Source: Selaginella tamariscina (taxonomy: Eukaryota > Streptophyta > Lycopodiopsida > Selaginellales > Selaginellaceae). Taken from it: a stretch of 64,000 bases of DNA. Position 1 is the first letter of the stretch, and every line of letters begins with the position of its first letter. Made by a program: the position numbers and the translations under genes. Below, piece after piece: positions 36,663 to 47,390 of this stretch. The DNA lies in assembly GCA_003024785.1 (NCBI GenBank), contig PUQB01000259.1:163592-227591 (forward strand), in the 5' to 3' direction. The notes under the pieces were generated by a model, which ran no database searches, was not told the origin of the DNA, and saw nothing but the letters and a program-made list of their open reading frames with translations.

Positions 36663-37845
36663 TTCTTTCTATCATACAAAGAAATCTTTCATTTTGTCTA
36701 AATCATCACTCTCCGGATTAATCAAATCATTTTGGTCAATATCTTGATGTTGTTGCCACCACTTAACACTCTCACGAATGCAATTGGGAGTTGCCATCCT
36801 TGTTAATACATAAGATGTAATAAGACCAGGTCTGCATAAAGGCTCATCTAAAAACTGACGTTCCTTAAGAATAATATTATAAAGCGCCCGGTTGCTATCC
36901 TTCATTTTTAAAATTCAATATCACGAGAAAGAAAAGCTTCAGGAAATGTATGATACGGTGGATACTGCTCACAAAAATTTTCGAGATTCTTCTTTCTGAG
37001 GCACGTATCCAAGTAGTTCACTAGCTCATCCATGATATCGATATCAGAATATGGATCGAAAGTGATTGGATGAATACAAGCAATGTTTTGGTTGAGCATA
37101 GCCTTCTGAGGAGAGTCGTCTACTACTAAGATATGTGCATTCTTCGTTATCCTTAAGCGACTGATCTCCCCATGAGTCCCAATTATTCTTTCATTCTTGA
37201 AGAAGTATGGCTTGCTTTCCATTTCCTATATTGTGAAATTCGAGAGGTTTATAACACATTCGCTGGTCAAAAATCCAATCTTTACGAATCACCTCTTCTG
37301 CAACACTACAATGTTTCTTAAGTAAACTCAACAGCGGTGTTAAGTTATGAATCTGCATGCATGACCAAATCCCCACAAGCGCACCCATCTCCTTAAGCTT
37401 TTGAAAGAGACGATCCAACCCTGGACGAAAAATAATATCATATCGAAATTTACCATGACAAGGAATGAAATCTCCTTGTTTGATTTCTGTTTTTCTATCC
37501 TCGGGCCTTTGTCGATGAAGCAGAACACCATTGACATCCAACAACACAATATGGCCATGAGTAACATGAGATAGCGTTGCCTCTTGAATACTTTGCAAAT
37601 CACTTGTTTGCTCCCTTTCACATTTATCCGTTGCCACTTTCGTTGCCTATCCCTTCATCATTTAATTGTACATCATCCTTACAAGATTCAGATATTGCAT
37701 GCGCTGAAGAAACTGATTTCGGAACTGAAGCCAATAAAAATGATGATGCAAAAACTGAAGTGGCCCCCATGGTAACGATTTTGAGCTGCATTATTATCCA
37801 TTTCCTGCATGAACTCTGTCATTCTGACATGTGGCACAAGAAATT
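36663..37845 (-). pseudogene. FCP1-like HAD phosphatase, copy I, frames broken by indels
   Basis: The central frame encodes HIVLLDVNGVLLHRQRP (motif I, DxN variant seen in some plant FCP1-like HAD proteins), then FRPGLDRLFQKLKEMGALVG and WIFDQRMCYKPLEF. The next frame encodes ILVVDDSPQKA (motif IV acidic pair) and YSDIDIMDELVNYLDTCLRK. The last frame runs to a stop near 36663 and encodes IRESVKWWQQHQDIDQNDL. In the family, phosphate is transferred through the first Asp. Frame changes at about 37215 and 36906 and an indel near 37777 differ from copy II, so either the gene is dead or the assembly has errors. It lies downstream of, and in the same direction as, the ParB-like gene, with about 250 bp between. 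Confidence 0.7.
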
Positions 37846-38094
37846 GTCGCCAAACCCCTCTCTTACCTCATGGCAATGCTGAAAATCCATGTTCTCAATT
37901 ATTTCATTACATCTGCAAAATGATAATTAGCTGACCTTAAAATTATCAAGGTATATTATTTACCTTGTTAATGTGTGACCCATGTTTGAACTAAAAGCTT
38001 CATTAATCCTTGAGAATTTATTTTCTGTACAAATATAAAAGAAATATACAAAAATGCCTTATGTTACACTCATTTACAACTATTCATCACTCTA
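37846..38094. other. Intergenic DNA between phosphatase and ParB-like genes
   Basis: AT-rich spacer conserved in copy II (about 58365-58598), with no open frame of interest. It may contain a short upstream exon of the phosphatase gene (CCATGAG/GTAAGAG on the minus strand near 37868), which cannot be confirmed. Confidence 0.4.
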
Positions 38095-41000
38095 TCAATT
38101 CATTATCAATTCTTCTTCGCTATTACCTTCTGAATGAGGCGAAGAAGGTCTAAGCCGCTTGTGAGATGGTTCAAGATCTTCTGCATCTTCTATTGATGTT
38201 TCCATGGGTCCTGGAGTGTGCGAATGTTCTGTACTCCTCGAGATAACTTCCGGTCTAATATCTGATTGATGTTCGTTCTCAGACTCCGAGATTGAACCAG
38301 ATTCACCTTCAGAGCTATCGCACTTATCTGGAGGGAACTTTCTCAAATACGCCTTTATGGAATCGTTGGGGTACTCAGTTGAGACCCAATCTATCCACTT
38401 GTTCAGGTCCTCAACCATGGTCTTATCCTTCTCAACGGCAAACACACATGTATGCCGAAGGTAACACTCCTTCAAGACGGACCCCCTAGTGCAGTAGTCA
38501 AAAACCCACGCATCACTGTGAGGACCCCTGATCAAGTTGACGATGCTCCGTGCCGCTTGACTTGTAATGTTTGGATAACGTACATTGCCGAATACGTCAC
38601 TCATACCTATCGGTGTATCGGATGGAGGTTCAGGGCCGTTGGAGTGCAAACAGATGCCTGGCCAGTCATTTGGAAGCTTGAAATTGTTTGGCGCATTCCT
38701 AACAACCAAGTGAACAACAGTATCAATGCACTTGGGATTAGCATCGTTCATATAAAATCCTGTCCAACGATGTCTATTTCTTCTTGGCGAAGGCGAAGGC
38801 AAAAGTATCGGTGACATGAGCAAGAATCAAGAAATAAATACCTGAAAAAGTAGGTATCATGAAGAGCGCAAGCATGAATTCAATAATAAATACCTTCTAT
38901 GTATATGCTTGCACGGCTAAGTTTCTCCACCAGATCCTCTAGTGCCCTATCTGTCGAAAGATTTTTTGACACCCGCCGATCCATCACGAACAATTGAAAC
39001 GGTTTCCTACAAGCAGTGATGTTACCCCATAAAGTCTCCGAATCTAACAACAAACATCTGTAGGGCTTGTCGTGATTCGTAGCATCCTCCTTTATAAGGT
39101 TCAATTCGGTTCTCCGCTGCTGAAGGACTGCCATAAGAGAAGGCGTCATCCCAATGTTCTCCTTTTTGGCGTTGGCGTGCAATAGATTCTTGCCTAGATC
39201 TTCCGATTGGTTCACCCATTCGACAAGCATATCATCGTTCGTCACATGCAAATATTTGCTAACCTCTTCATATGTTGAAGTCGAGGTCCAACCCAGTTTG
39301 TGGCAGTGTATTCCCAACCACTCCTTGAAATGCCTGACCGTCTTCAACTCCATTGCCTTGAGATGAAAAGGAGAGGTTGGGCTGCTGTTATTAATTTGTA
39401 GTTTGCCATCGATCACCAAATCAGCCAAGACTTCCATCTCCTCCATCGTTGTTCCATTTAAAGGCTTCAACCATGTGAGCTTGAAATCGTTGTCTACATC
39501 CTTTGTAGATTGAACAGACTTAGCCTTCGGCGTCTTACTGGGTTTCTTTGCAGACTTTTCTGAGGGCTCCCCTTCACTTGTCTGCTTCTTCTTCAGTGTT
39601 CCTTTTGAAAAGGATTCCATAATCCCCAACCATTTGGCAAAGATCCTATCTTCGGGCAAGAAATCAACATCATCAGAAATGATGTTTCCTTCCCGCCCAC
39701 CTGGGCAAAATCAACTGCTGCAATTTCTTCAACTCTCTGAGGAAAAAGACAGATTAATATACCGGCGAGATAAATCCCGCCCAAACAATTTGCTTACCCG
39801 GTATTCCGCAGATTGTGTATTCCCTGCGGTAGCTCTTTGTGGTCGCTGAAGAGATTCCCACACGGCTCGCGTGTGTTTAAACTTCTCCCAATTTTGCTGT
39901 TGTAGTGGTTGGTGTCGGCAGCGCCCATTCCGCCGATAACTTATGGTACTGCTCGATTGTGAGATTCGGCTTAGCTAAAAACGCGATCTTTTTGTCAGCT
40001 TCTACGGGTAGCTCGGAAAGTTTTTTGCCATCGTTCCTTTTTGTGTTCACGAGAAGTCGTTGGGCTGCCGTTATTGTGTGCTGGCCACTAATGATGTAGT
40101 ACTTGATAGATCTTTTATTCTCCGTCTGAATCTTCAATGAGTTGTTCTGGTGTTGTGATCCAGACTTTGTCAGCACCTTCCTTCTTTCATAGTGGACACA
40201 AAACAGCATTATGGGAACGGTATAAGAATTTGTCGTCCTTCATTTCTCCATGAGCTCAGCTAAGTGGCCTGTAATTGAAGTTTGGGTTGACGCTGCAATA
40301 TTTAACCTACAAGGATAAATCTTATCATCCAACATCATTTCCTTGTGACTTATTGCAGCATGAGATGCCACAGTGCAGCTGACAAACGATTGATGATTTT
40401 CTTTTGCGATCCGAATCAACATGTGTGATCCCGACTGCAGCTGTTCTAGTTCTCGGCACACTCCTCCAGCCCGAAGCTTCCTAAGCAAATTGAACGTGAT
40501 CTGTAGAGAACCTGAGACCGAGCCACCTTCTCAATCTCCCTTATGATGTCGCTGTGTTCTTCTTCAATGTAAGAGGGAAGATTGCTCCACTTGCTGATTT
40601 TCTGTATTGTGAAGCAATATCTCCTGACAATACACCTACTCGATGAGTCTGAAGATCTTCGAAGTAACATCCAGATGGATCCCTCCATAGATGGGCTTTC
40701 GTTGAGTTGAAGAAGAACTCCAAGGTCAACATCATTAGTGAACACGTGAACATCATTATCCACAAGTCGACAAACCACCCGAGATTAATGTTGTAACTGA
40801 CGACCTCTGGATCCGAGAACGTGACATTGGATGGACAAGGCATATCTGTCGAGCATCGTCCAATCTGGGTTCGCAGCCTGCTTTCGGGTGCTTGACTAGC
40901 GAATCTACTTTCCATTGTTTTGCTTGTCCATGAGATGTGACAGAGGTTAATTTGACAGCAACCATGGTTGCTCCAATGCGCTTCCATTTATCTTAAAATA

Positions 41001-41157
41001 TGGCCAAGTTGATTCCAAATCCCCCTGCCCATCTCTCTCCTGCTCTTGTCTTTAATGTCACTTCAATTCCACATCTGAATACAAAAATGATTAGTTCAAG
41101 TATCGAGTATAACAGATTTTATTTTAATTCTTACCCAGAATTTGACGACGACTCCAT
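38095..41157 (-). pseudogene. ParB-like plus methyltransferase-like protein gene, copy I (four exons, indel-broken)
   Basis: Coding exons inferred from GT-AG sites shared with copy II: 41157-41135, 41074-39798, 39734-38894 and 38841-38095. Exon 2 holds the ParB-like box: YYIISGQHTITAAQRLL at about 40060-40105 matches the GxHRxxA motif of ParB/Srx-fold proteins. Exon 3 contains a Lys/Ser/Pro-rich linker, a globular part (KEWLGIHCHKLGWTSTSTYE) and CLLLDSETLWGN, which could be a degenerate DPPY motif. Exon 4 contains AWVFDYCTRGSVLKECYL then CVFAVEKD, resembling motif I of amino-methyltransferases, followed by an acidic Ser/Glu-rich tail. This domain order is that of bacterial and phage ParB-methylases, but key catalytic residues are not conserved. 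Indels in exon 2 break the frame in this copy. Confidence 0.6.
39735..39797 (-). other. Intron of the ParB-like gene carrying one palindrome-array unit
   Basis: On the minus strand it begins GTAAGCAAATTG and ends TTTTTCCTCAGAG. Inside lies GGGCGGGATTTATCTCGCC, a slightly diverged unit of the 18-bp palindrome that forms the arrays. The same intron and unit occur in copy II (60237-60299). Confidence 0.7.
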
Positions 41158-41482
41158 ACTAATGACTCGATCTCCTTGTTTGATCAAATCGTCCTTCTGC
41201 AAAATAATACACTATAAATATAAATTATATAAAAACGCACACACACTTGTATAAACCCGAATACAAAAATAATACACAGAGAGAAGTAGACGTAATTAAC
41301 TGTCCGAAGCTCACATTTGGTTAGTGCAAAAGAAAGATAACATTTCGTTTTAGAACCACCACAAATGTGAGCTCTGGACAGTTTTACATAGATTCCTAGC
41401 TTTTACTCGAAATATTATGATAAGATGATAAAAGTAAATAAAATGAGATATGCAACTTATATATACTAATACACATATATAT
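41158..41482. promoter_or_regulatory. Upstream region between the ParB-like gene and palindrome array A
   Basis: AT-rich, about 325 bp, conserved in copy II (61695-62030). It includes CACATTTG / CAAATGTG inverted words around AGAACCACCACAAATGTGAG (41351-41370) that can pair with AGCTCACATTTG at 41308. A 3' splice site (TTTTGCAG) near 41199 suggests a further upstream non-coding exon. No TATA box is certain. Confidence 0.35.
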
Positions 41483-43005
41483 TCACATGGAAGGTGCGGC
41501 GGGATTAATCTCGCCACCCCTTCAATGCCTCCTGAAAGAGTGGGCGGGATTAATCTCGCCACCTTTCTGGAGGCTTGAACGGGAGTGCGGAATTAATCTT
41601 GCCACCCTTCTCGGTCTCAGAGAGAACTGGGCAGGATTTATTTCTCACACCCCTTCAGTGACTCCAGAAAGGAGGCGGGATTAATCTCGCCCACCATGTA
41701 AGGGATGGTTAAATGAATTCGCCACCCTTCCCAGTCCCTCCATTGGTATGTTGTAAACCTTCTACGTCTAGACAGAAACGTTTGGGATTGGTCCAACTCA
41801 CCAATGGAGGAAAAAGGGAAGGGTGGCGAGATTCATTTCTCAACAGGCATTGAAGACTCGGCGGGATTAATCCGCCGCCCAGGGCCTTCACTCGATCCCT
41901 ATGCGGCGGGATTAATCCCGCCGGACGCCAATTCCCTGCGGGAATCGGGCGGGATTAATTCCGCCGCCTAGGCACTTCATGCAGGCCAATGGCGGCGGGA
42001 TAAATCCCGCCCGATTTGCACAGGGCATTGGCGTTCGGCGGGATTAATCCCGCTCCTAGGCCCTTCACTCGGGCCTTAGTCGGCGGGATTAATCCCGCCG
42101 AACGCCAATGCCCTGTGCGAAATCTTGCGGGATTAATCCCGCCGCCTAGGCCCTTCAGGCAGGCCAATGGCGGCGGGATAAATCCCGCCCGATTCCGCGC
42201 AGGGCATGCGTACGCGGCGGGATTAATCCCACCACCCTTCTCGGTTCCCTCCATTGGTATTTTGTAAACCTTCTCCGTCTCAGACAGAGTTAGGCGGGAT
42301 TGATTCAACATACCAATGGGGTAATGAAGGTTCGGAGATTAATCTCGCCACCGGGTAATGAAGGTTCGGAGGCTTATCCCGCCGCCCTCTTGTAAATCAT
42401 GCGCTCACACATATATTGGCTGCGGCATTTTTGAACAGGGATGGGTGGGGGCGGGATTAATCCCGCTGCCCAGGGAATTCACGCAGGACATGAACGGCGG
42501 GATTAATCCCGCCACCCTCCGCGAAGGGCATGAGCGTGGGGCCGGATTAATCCCGGCGTTCATGTCCTGCGTGAATTCCCTGGGCGGTGGGATTAATCCC
42601 GCCGCTCTACGACAAACCGAAGAGCGGCGGGATTAATCCCGCCGCCCATGGCCTGCGTGAGGGGCCTCGGCGGCGGGATTAATCCCGCCGCCCATTCCTT
42701 GTAAATGCCCTGTGCGGAATCCGGCGGATTAATCCCGCCCATTAGAACCTTCACACAGGCCATTGCCGGTGAGATAAATCCCGCCGCATTCCGCGCAGGG
42801 CATGGATGAGCGGCGGGATTAATCCGCCGCTCTTCGGTTTGTCGTAGAGCGGGATTAATCCCGCCGCCATAGCCTGCGTGAAGGGCCTCGGCGGCGGGAT
42901 TAATCCCGCCGCTCACCCATGCCTGAAGGGCCTCGGCGGCGGGATTAATCCCGCCGCCATGGCCCAAATATAGCGGCGGGATTAATCCCGCCGCTCGAGG
43001 GGCTT
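41483..43005. repeat. Palindrome array A, about 30 units of GGCGGGATTAATCCCGCC
   Basis: The 18-bp unit is its own reverse complement and is often extended by GC on each side. Units recur about every 44 bp, for example near 41903, 41948, 41992, 42035, 42080, 42126, 42170 and 42213. Variants include GGGATAAATCCC and outer degenerate units (41500-41840). Spacers are GC-rich and related to each other (CCTAGGCCCTTCA, GGCCAATG, GAATTCCCTG). Open frames through the array only repeat GGINPA or AGLIPP and are artefacts. The array lies 5' of the ParB-like gene. Its function is unknown; binding sites for the element's own protein are plausible. Confidence 0.9.
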
Positions 43006-43688
43006 AGCGAGATAAAACACACACATATATATATGTGTGTGTGTATATATATGTATGTATGTATGTATGTATAGGAGTGTACGTGTGTGTGCAAGAGATA
43101 GATAAATAAATAAAATTATACAGTACTGGTACACCTAATATATGTGTACATAGGTATATATATGTGTGTATATGTATATCGTGTGTATGCGTGTGAGCGA
43201 AACAAATAAAATCATACAGATAAACAAACACACACACACACACATATATATACACAGGAGTGTGCGTGTGTGTGCGAAAGATAAAACTAAATAAATAAAA
43301 TTATACAGATAAACACACACATATATATGTGTGTATATAGATATATAATCTATAGAGAAAGAGAGAGAGTCTGTGAATATATAAGCATATATATAAACTA
43401 GTGTTGTATGTATGTATATATGTATATAGGTATATATATATGTGTATATGTATATTGTGTGTATGTGTGTGAGCGAAACAAATAAAATCATACAGATAAA
43501 CAAACACACACACACACACATATACACACAGGAGTGTGCGTGTGTGTGCGAGAGATAAAACTAATAAATAAATAAAATTATACAGAAAAACACACACATA
43601 TATATATGTGTGTATATAGATATATAACCCATATGAATATATAAGCATATATATACTAGTGTTGTATACTATTTGTTAATATGCATTG

Positions 43689-43731
<43 letters not shown>

Positions 43732-44040
43732 GTGTGTTGTGTGTAAAGCAAGATCAATAAAAAAAAATTTACAGATACTGGTACACATAATATATGTATG
43801 TATATATGTATATAGGTATATATATATATATGTGTATATGTATATCGTGTGTATGCGTGTGTGAGCGAAAAAATAAAATCATACAGATAAACAAAACACA
43901 CCCACACACATATACATACACAGGAGTGTGCGTGTGTGTGCGAGAGATAAAACTAATAAATAAAATTATACGCACACTCCTATACATATATACATACATA
44001 CACACACACACACACACAGATCTCACCTGTGTGCACAGCC
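43006..44040. repeat. Minisatellite field of (CA/TG)n and (TA)n blocks
   Basis: Tandem blocks contain GGAGTGTGCGTGTGTGTGCG, GAGATAAAACTAATAAATAA and AATTATACAGATAAACACAC at about 43074, 43257, 43530 and 43921, so the period is irregular at about 180-390 bp. ORFs here (His-Thr and Val-Cys runs) are artefacts. It is conserved at 63606-64000 in copy II. Confidence 0.85.
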
Positions 44041-45165
44041 GCCGCCGCCGATTTCACAGCCGCCGCCTCTTGAAACCCTAAGAATATACCTAAACCCTAA
44101 AGGAATTAAATATATATATCAACCCTAATAGAATATTCCTTCTGAGAATATACTTAAACCCTAAAAAGAATAAAATATAGATTCGCCCTAAACGAATATT
44201 CTTTCATTATATTATTAGCGCGTGCGCGTGCGTGGTGTATCACATACACCTCAAAAATATAAATCATGCAGGGATTTAACATGTGTGTGTCCATGAGAGT
44301 GTTAAAGTTTCATGTGTATCAATACACATACACATTGCATATATTAATACACATAATATATACATACACACGTGTATACACACAGACATACACACATATT
44401 ACATGGGTTTAGGGTTTAGGGTTTAGGGTTTTGGATTTAGGATGGATCATGCATGGTGTGTATGTATGAGAGAAGAGAGAGTGTTGAAAAATTATTTTTG
44501 TACACATTGCATATATTAGTACACATATATACTTACACATATTATACACAGATATACATACATAGTATATGAGAGAAGAGAGACAGTACATATTATGGAT
44601 CATGCATGGTGTGTATTATACACACAGACATACATACATATTAGTACATAATATTAGAGAGACCGAGTACATATTATAGATCATGCATGGTGTGTATGTT
44701 TGAGAGAAGAGAGACAGTACATATTAACATGGATCATGCATGGTGTGTATGTATGAGAGAAGACAGAAAGTACACATATATACATACAGAGTACACATAT
44801 ATACATGCACACGTGTATACACACAGACATACATACATATTACATGAGTAAATTCATTGTGTTACATATTAGGGTTTAGGGTTTAGGGTTTAGGGTTTGC
44901 TCCCAACAAGCTTAATATAAATATTACACATGTAAATTCAATGTGTTACATACAGTCACACAGATTGAGTACATATATCATACATGCGTTGAACATGATT
45001 TTCAATAAAGAAGCAACCTATTTCTTCAGTTTGGTTTAGGGTTGTGCATGTGTGTGCATATGTGTTTTTGTAAGTTCTTGTAATGCGTGTGTAAATTTAT
45101 GATTGTGTTTATATATGTGTGCAAAACAAACATCGAATAATTAAGAAATAAAATTAATAAACACA
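44041..45165. repeat. Mixed repeats with interstitial telomere-like (TTTAGGG)n
   Basis: GCCGCCGCC at 44040-44060 is followed by AAACCCTAA-type words, then TTTAGGG runs at about 44408-44431 and 44869-44898. Copies of GGATCATGCATGGTGTGTAT followed by GAGAGAAGAGAG occur at about 44443, 44596, 44675 and 44729. No gene. Confidence 0.75.
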
Positions 45166-45171
45166 CTAGGA

Positions 45172-45561
45172 ACATATTTTAAATTATACATAATAATATA
45201 TGATTTTATCTAATATATAGCCATATATAGTTTTAATAATATATATTAATTTAATATTGATAAAAAGGTTTAACATTGAAATATTCTTGAAATAATAAGA
45301 AATTAATTGAGAAAATCCCATTAATATATACAAATGTAAATTAAGTACTCAAATAATTAACTAAATTAATTATCATAATCATGTTTAATATTGGAATATT
45401 CTTGGAATAATAAGAAAATAATAAAGAATATCCCATTAATATAAAGAAGATTAATTACTCAAGTAATTAAGGAAATGATATTAATATATATATTATTAAA
45501 ACTATATATGACTATATATTAGATAAAATGATGTATTATTATGTATAATTTAAAATATGTT
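45172..45561. repeat. MITE-like hairpin, about 85-bp inverted repeats
   Basis: 45172-45255 (GAACATATTTTAAATTATAC onward) pairs with the reverse complement of 45478-45561 with few mismatches, around a 220-bp AT-rich loop. A partial third copy of the arm is at about 45834-45870. No coding content. It could be a MITE nested in the large transposon or a foldback formed from local tandem repeats. Confidence 0.6.
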
Positions 45562-46144
45562 CATAGTGTGTATTAATTTAATATTGATAATAAGGTTTAA
45601 CACATGAATATTCTTGAAATAATAACAAATTAATTGAGAAAATCCCATTAATATATACAAATGTAGAATAATTACTGCAATAATTAAGAACAAGACTAAT
45701 TTAATTATGATAATCAGGTTTAATATTAGAATATTCTTCAAATATTAATAAAATATTAAAGAATATCCCATTGATACTAGGAAATGAAAACTAAATACTC
45801 GAGTAATTAAGAAAATAATAATAATAAACAGACTATGAATATATTTTAAATGATACATAATAATATATCAATTTATTTATTGTATAAGTATATATTTATA
45901 TATATATATATAATATAAATATACTTGAATACTAAGAATGTAGAATATAGTCTAAAATTTCGTAATATTAAACAGCTTGAATCACTTGAATAACATTAAA
46001 TGCAATTTTAAAATACTCATTGGAACTGGAGAGTATATATGTCAGAGTGTCGGATATTTGTGTCAACTCATCTTAAATTTTATTTTCTGTTTTTTTAAAA
46101 AATTTGAATTTCTGACATATGTATTGTCGGTCTGACATGTAAAT
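45562..46144. other. AT-rich DNA with repeated GGTTTAATATT...GAATATTCTT blocks
   Basis: Blocks with AATATTCTTGAAATAATAA and AATCCCATTAATATA recur near 45270, 45385, 45593 and 45718, overlapping the hairpin. No gene. Confidence 0.6.
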
Positions 46145-46329
46145 TTGAAAATGCATTTAATTTCCCACTCAAATTCAGATCTGGTTCTTTCTCCGGCAAG
46201 GGTTTCTTCATTTCTGTATTTTTCACTCTTTAGATCTTCTTTTTTCTTCATAGTGATCATCTCAGGAGCGAGATTAAATTGGGTGCTATTCTTTATAGGA
46301 AAGCACGGCGCCTTCAGTGCTGTTTACAA
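46145..46329 (+). promoter_or_regulatory. Possible 5' non-coding exon of the DUF7869 gene
   Basis: A pyrimidine-rich leader-like segment ends in a strong donor (TTTACAA/GTAAGTATT at 46329/46330). The next good acceptor is TTTATGTGCAG at 47375-47385, just before the DUF7869 start. The joined frame does not continue the protein, so if real this is 5' UTR. Palindrome array B would then be intronic. Evidence is splice-site appearance only. Confidence 0.3.
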
Positions 46330-46494
46330 GTAAGTATTATAAACAAATTTAAAAATACTTATTAAGATTCACTCTCTTACATTCTCTCTTAAAATTACAA
46401 TTTAGGGGTTTAGAAATGCATTAGGATTATAATATATTCCGTTAGGGATTTATCACGTTTAAATATCCTTTTAACTTAATATTCTAGGTTAACC

Positions 46495-47236
46495 GGGGCG
46501 GCGGGATTAATCCGGCCATTTCTTTTTCGCCTCTTTGAAGAAGTGGCGGGATTAATCCCGCCACCATCTCCCGGGCAATGCTTCTCCGCCACTGAAAAAG
46601 AGTGGCGGGATTAATCCCGTCGATAACCTTCTCAACTGATGAAGAGTTACCAGAATTTATTAGAAAGAGTTGTCGGCGGGATTAATCCCGCCAACCATTT
46701 TAGGAGGCAGGGAAGGGGTGGCGGGATTAATCTCGCCACCACTTCCCTGTTTTAAAGATTTGGGGACAGGATTTATCCCGAGATCTCTTTGAAATCATAG
46801 TTTTGGAGAGAGTTATGTGGGTTTAATCCCGCCACCCATTCCCCGTCGTAAGAATTGTGGGCGGGATTAATCCCGCCTTGGACTCCCTCCGACAAGGAAG
46901 AGCCGGCGGGATTAATCCCGCCGCCTCTTCCTCCGACGAGGAAGGGAGTCCGGCGGGATTAATCCCGCCGACTCTCTCCGAGGTTGAGTCGGCGCGGGAT
47001 TAATCCCGCCGGACTCCCTTCCTCGTCGGAGAGAGTCGGCGGGATTAATCCCGCCGGACTCCCCCCGAGGAGGAAGAGGCGGCGGGATTAATCCCGCCGG
47101 CTCTTCCTTGTCGGAGGGAGTCCAAGGCGGGATTAATCCCGCCGACTCTCTCCGAAGGGGTTGAGTCGGCGGCGGGATTAATCCCGCCGACCGTTCCTCG
47201 TCGGAGGGATTCGTGGGCGGGATTAATCCCGCCCAT
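46495..47236. repeat. Palindrome array B, about 16 units
   Basis: Same GGCGGGATTAATCCCGCC core as array A, with different spacers (CTCTCCGA, CTTCCTCGTCGG, GACTCCCT). Units near 46860, 46905, 46951, 46992, 47037, 47080, 47125, 47168 and 47215 are about 43-46 bp apart. Earlier units (46497-46830) are more degenerate. The array ends about 155 bp upstream of the DUF7869 gene start. Confidence 0.9.
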
Positions 47237-47390
47237 CAGTTGTATTAATCAAACATGAGATATTATCTCTAAACATAATTATGTATTATTGCATATGCAT
47301 ATTATTAAGTAACCGTAATTCAGATTTCTTAAAAATATTGCATAAACAGATATCATAAATAATACAATTATTTATGTGCAGGACAATATG

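Noticed and set aside
41955..42967. Repetitive proteins with GGINPA and AGLIPP motifs on both strands
   Set aside because: They are translations of the palindrome GGGATTAATCCC, which lacks stops in several frames; the same peptides arise from both strands.
41483..43005. CRISPR array (regularly spaced palindromic repeats)
   Set aside because: Repeats are perfect GC palindromes with many variants, spacers are related to each other and GC-rich, and the setting is a plant nuclear transposon with introns and no cas genes.
43004..44081. ORFs rich in His-Thr-Tyr-Ile and Val-Cys
   Set aside because: They are direct translations of (CA)n, (TG)n and (TA)n microsatellites.
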